From contig NZ_JACJTU010000021.1 in NCBI RefSeq assembly GCF_014698835.1, forward strand, positions 62,001 through 126,000: a stretch of DNA of 64,000 nt. The letters are read 5' to 3'. The translations under genes and the position numbers were made by a program. Every line of letters starts with the position of its first letter. Position 1 is the stretch's first letter. The DNA is from Nostoc paludosum FACHB-159. GTDB lineage: Bacteria > Cyanobacteriota > Cyanobacteriia > Cyanobacteriales > Nostocaceae. Shown here piece by piece: positions 62,057 to 64,000 of the stretch. The notes below the pieces were generated by a model. It was given only the letters and a program-made list of their open reading frames with translations, had not been told where the DNA came from and searched no databases.

Positions 62057-63634
62057 ATGACTCAATATTCAATTCCGACAGAAACTCCTTCACCAAATCT
62101 ATTAACTTTAGACACCGACGATCGCCAACCACAAATAGAATATGACGATTGGGAATCACGGATGGCAAGATTGGTTGGCTTTGAAGAAGAATCTTCAAGC
62201 CTACGCCAAACATCAGAAGACCCTGCAACGGAGCAACCGTCATCCGAACCAGATGAAGTTAAGACAGAGCAACCCCTCTCATCTAATCCCTTTGCCAAAT
62301 TAGGTCTAGTAGGTGCCGCTACCTTAGCAGTAGTTTTGGTGGCTGGTGTGTTTTTGTCGCAATTGATGAGTGGTAGTAATCAAAAGCCCAAAAATAATCT
62401 CGTCACCCCACAAGTGCGATCGCAACCAACAAACGAAACAACCTCACAACAACTACAAGGCGAAATCGAGACTCTCAAAACCAAATTAGCCCTAACCGAA
62501 CAAGCACAATCAGTAAAAGCCGCCCAAGAAAGACTGAGAACGCCAAAACCAACCTCCACAGTAGTCTTGGCAGAACCATCAGTTTCTTCCACAAGGAGAC
62601 AACAAGTGATACCAGCACCCCCACCAACAGCTTACGTCCCTCAGCCGGTCACAATTGAGCGCATCGTCAGAGTACCTGCGCCTCAACCTCTAGTAACACC
62701 CCAGCTACCAGTTCTCAGACCCAGCACTCAACCCGTAGTTACCATTACCCCACCACCCCCACCAAGTCCATTCGATGAGTGGACAAGGCTAGCAAAGTTG
62801 GGTAGCTACGGCCAAGTAAATGTCACCGAACAACCTAATAACATTGCAGCTGCTCCCCAACCCACAAACGAAACGCAGCCGCCTCAGCAGCCATCTCAAC
62901 AGACACCAAACCCCAATCCTGCTGAGCAAAACCCAGGACAAGGGCCTGCCGTAGTTAGCCAAGCACAACCACAAGGGCAGAATACCGTAGCGATCGGGAC
63001 TAGTGCCAAAGCCGTATTGGCAACAGCCATATTTGGCGAAACTACCAGAGGAGGCAATAACGAAGAGCAAACAGATAAAAACGTATTTGTAGTTCGATTG
63101 AAAGAACCGCTAAAAGCCGCCAATGGTGAGGTCGCTTTACCTGCAAACACCGAATTTCTCACTGAAATTCGTTCTATTTCCGAACAAGGTCTTGTGCAGA
63201 TGAACATAACCAAAATTATCTCACAAAATGATGGCAACCTCACAGAACGAAGCTTACCCAACAATTCAATTATTATTCGCGGCAGCAAAGGCAGGCCTTT
63301 AATAGGTAATAAATTTCCCGGTCAAAGTTCATCCGTAGCATCAATGGATTTGGGACTATTTGTTTTGGGAGGTATTGGGAAAGCCGCAGAGTTATTAAAT
63401 CGCACCGACGGTCAAGTTGTCACCATCAATGGTGGAAGCACAGTTGTTAGCAACACTAACACTGGAGAAAATATCCCAGCTGGGATTGTGGAAGGTGGTT
63501 TGAACTCCGTAGTACCCCAAATTGCCCAACGCAATCAACAGGCGATCGCTCAAATGTCACAACAAACGAACGTTTGGTTTTTGCCAGCAGGCACAAATGT
63601 TGAAATATATGTCAACCAACAAACGCAATTTTAA
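62057..63634 (+). CDS. VirB10/TrbI-like core protein
   Basis: 525 aa from ATG 62057 (MTQYSIPTETPSPN), the ATG nearest the VirB8-like stop. Cytoplasmic N-terminus, one helix (LGLVGAATLAVVLVAGVFLSQLM, about 80-102), a short coiled coil, a long Pro/Gln-rich periplasmic stretch (residues about 170-300), and a C-terminal beta domain beginning AVLATAIFGETTRGGNNEEQ and including VVRLKEPLKAANGEVALPANTEFLTEIRSISEQGLVQMNI and WFLPAGTNVEIYVNQ, which fits the TrbI/VirB10 fold spanning to the outer membrane. Confidence 0.85.
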   Translation: MTQYSIPTETPSPNLLTLDTDDRQPQIEYDDWESRMARLVGFEEESSSLRQTSEDPATEQPSSEPDEVKTEQPLSSNPFAKLGLVGAATLAVVLVAGVFLSQLMSGSNQKPKNNLVTPQVRSQPTNETTSQQLQGEIETLKTKLALTEQAQSVKAAQERLRTPKPTSTVVLAEPSVSSTRRQQVIPAPPPTAYVPQPVTIERIVRVPAPQPLVTPQLPVLRPSTQPVVTITPPPPPSPFDEWTRLAKLGSYGQVNVTEQPNNIAAAPQPTNETQPPQQPSQQTPNPNPAEQNPGQGPAVVSQAQPQGQNTVAIGTSAKAVLATAIFGETTRGGNNEEQTDKNVFVVRLKEPLKAANGEVALPANTEFLTEIRSISEQGLVQMNITKIISQNDGNLTERSLPNNSIIIRGSKGRPLIGNKFPGQSSSVASMDLGLFVLGGIGKAAELLNRTDGQVVTINGGSTVVSNTNTGENIPAGIVEGGLNSVVPQIAQRNQQAIAQMSQQTNVWFLPAGTNVEIYVNQQTQF

Positions 63635-63795
63635 AAGATAGTAATTATCCCAATTTTAAGCTTTCAAGGCACAGAAATTCACAATTTGGAATTAGGTAAT
63701 AATTTAATAATTATTTTTTACCTTATCTTCCAATATGCTTGGGATGCTCCCTTTTTAGTTCCCTATTGTATCTACCAATATCCTCATTTACAACC

Positions 63796-64000
63796 ATGAA
63801 AAATAATATCAAGTTACCAGGAAATATCCTAAATAGTTCTTATTTCCTACCTATAGCTTCCTTAATTTTCTCGGTTACTATGTTGTTATTGGTAGGTCGT
63901 GCTGTAGCTAATAATGCCGTTCTCCGTTCTATATTTTCCTGCCAAGGGCAAGGTTTAGGAGGATTAGTACCTACCCTAGAGGTTTCCTATCAGCAAGGAA
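63796..64000 (+). CDS. Partial gene, exported or membrane-anchored protein, runs off window
   Basis: 68 codons read MKNNIKLPGNILNSSYFLPIASLIFSVTMLLLVGRAVANNAVLRSIFSCQGQGLGG with no stop before the end. A hydrophobic helix (PIASLIFSVTMLLLVGRAVA) is a signal peptide or anchor. Same strand as the secretion genes, so probably another operon member; identity cannot be told. Confidence 0.6.
   Translation, partial: MKNNIKLPGNILNSSYFLPIASLIFSVTMLLLVGRAVANNAVLRSIFSCQGQGLGGLVPTLEVSYQQG

Overview
The window looks like part of a filamentous, Nostocales-type cyanobacterial genome. The DNA is AT-rich and full of GCGATCGC-type (HIP1) octamers and heptameric short tandem repeats (STRR). It carries cyanobacterial genes: a tocopherol cyclase, the proton-extrusion protein PcxA, a Ycf46-like AAA+ ATPase, CHAT-TPR and TIR-FGE signalling proteins, Uma2 nucleases and several cyanobacteria-restricted hypothetical families. 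I cannot name the species.

Layout. (1) 0-4.2 kb: a TIR-FGE fusion gene whose extreme 3' end has the base composition and codon pattern of a diversity-generating retroelement (DGR) variable region; STRRs; a tRNA-Arg(CCU) interrupted by an ORF-less group I intron, with its own promoter; tocopherol cyclase and a divergent DnaJ-TPR gene. (2) 4.2-16 kb: envelope and housekeeping genes, including tandem pairs of metallophosphoesterases and of L,D-transpeptidases, a YeaQ/GlsB-type small membrane protein, KDPG aldolase, Uma2 and a CHAT-TPR protein. (3) 16.3-24.5 kb: a tight seven-gene co-directional cluster (coiled-coil protein, single-cluster radical SAM protein, P-loop GTPase-like protein broken by a one-base frameshift, membrane protein with an FHA-like tail, vWA protein, small Pro/Thr-rich protein, Ycf46-like AAA+ ATPase). 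I do not recognise it as a described system, and it is the best candidate here for an uncharacterised NTP-driven membrane machine. (4) 24.5-45.5 kb: a sigma-like factor, a DUF2330 plus RnfD-like pair, polysaccharide deacetylase, fructokinase, a small LuxR-type regulator, sugar-nucleotide and glycosyltransferase genes, a Ser/Thr kinase, MsrA, a DUF202 protein, a DUF1634-TSUP transporter pair, a UvrD-like protein carrying in-frame repeat insertions, PcxA, an MltA-type lytic transglycosylase and a DUF3134 protein. (5) 46.5-52.5 kb: a 1319-aa FG-GAP/DUF4114 surface protein with a recent internal duplication of about 1.4 kb, and an orphan PstS-like binding protein. (6) 54.1-64 kb: after about 1.6 kb without a convincing gene, a type IV secretion-like operon (VirB2-, VirB3-, VirB4-, VirB5-, VirB6-, two VirB8- and VirB10-like proteins) that continues past the window end.

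Mobile and repeated DNA is prominent. Two identical 113-bp MITE copies lie in opposite orientation 33 kb apart, each flanked by a perfect 8-bp target duplication. A second inverted-repeat element family (TIR GTCAACTTAA) has one compact copy and one interrupted copy that supplies the stop codon of the UvrD-like gene. Small palindromes and STRRs fill most gaps.

Protein family calls come from reading motifs in the translations; no database search was possible. Starts were moved from the longest open frame when a better-placed ATG and ribosome binding site were visible.
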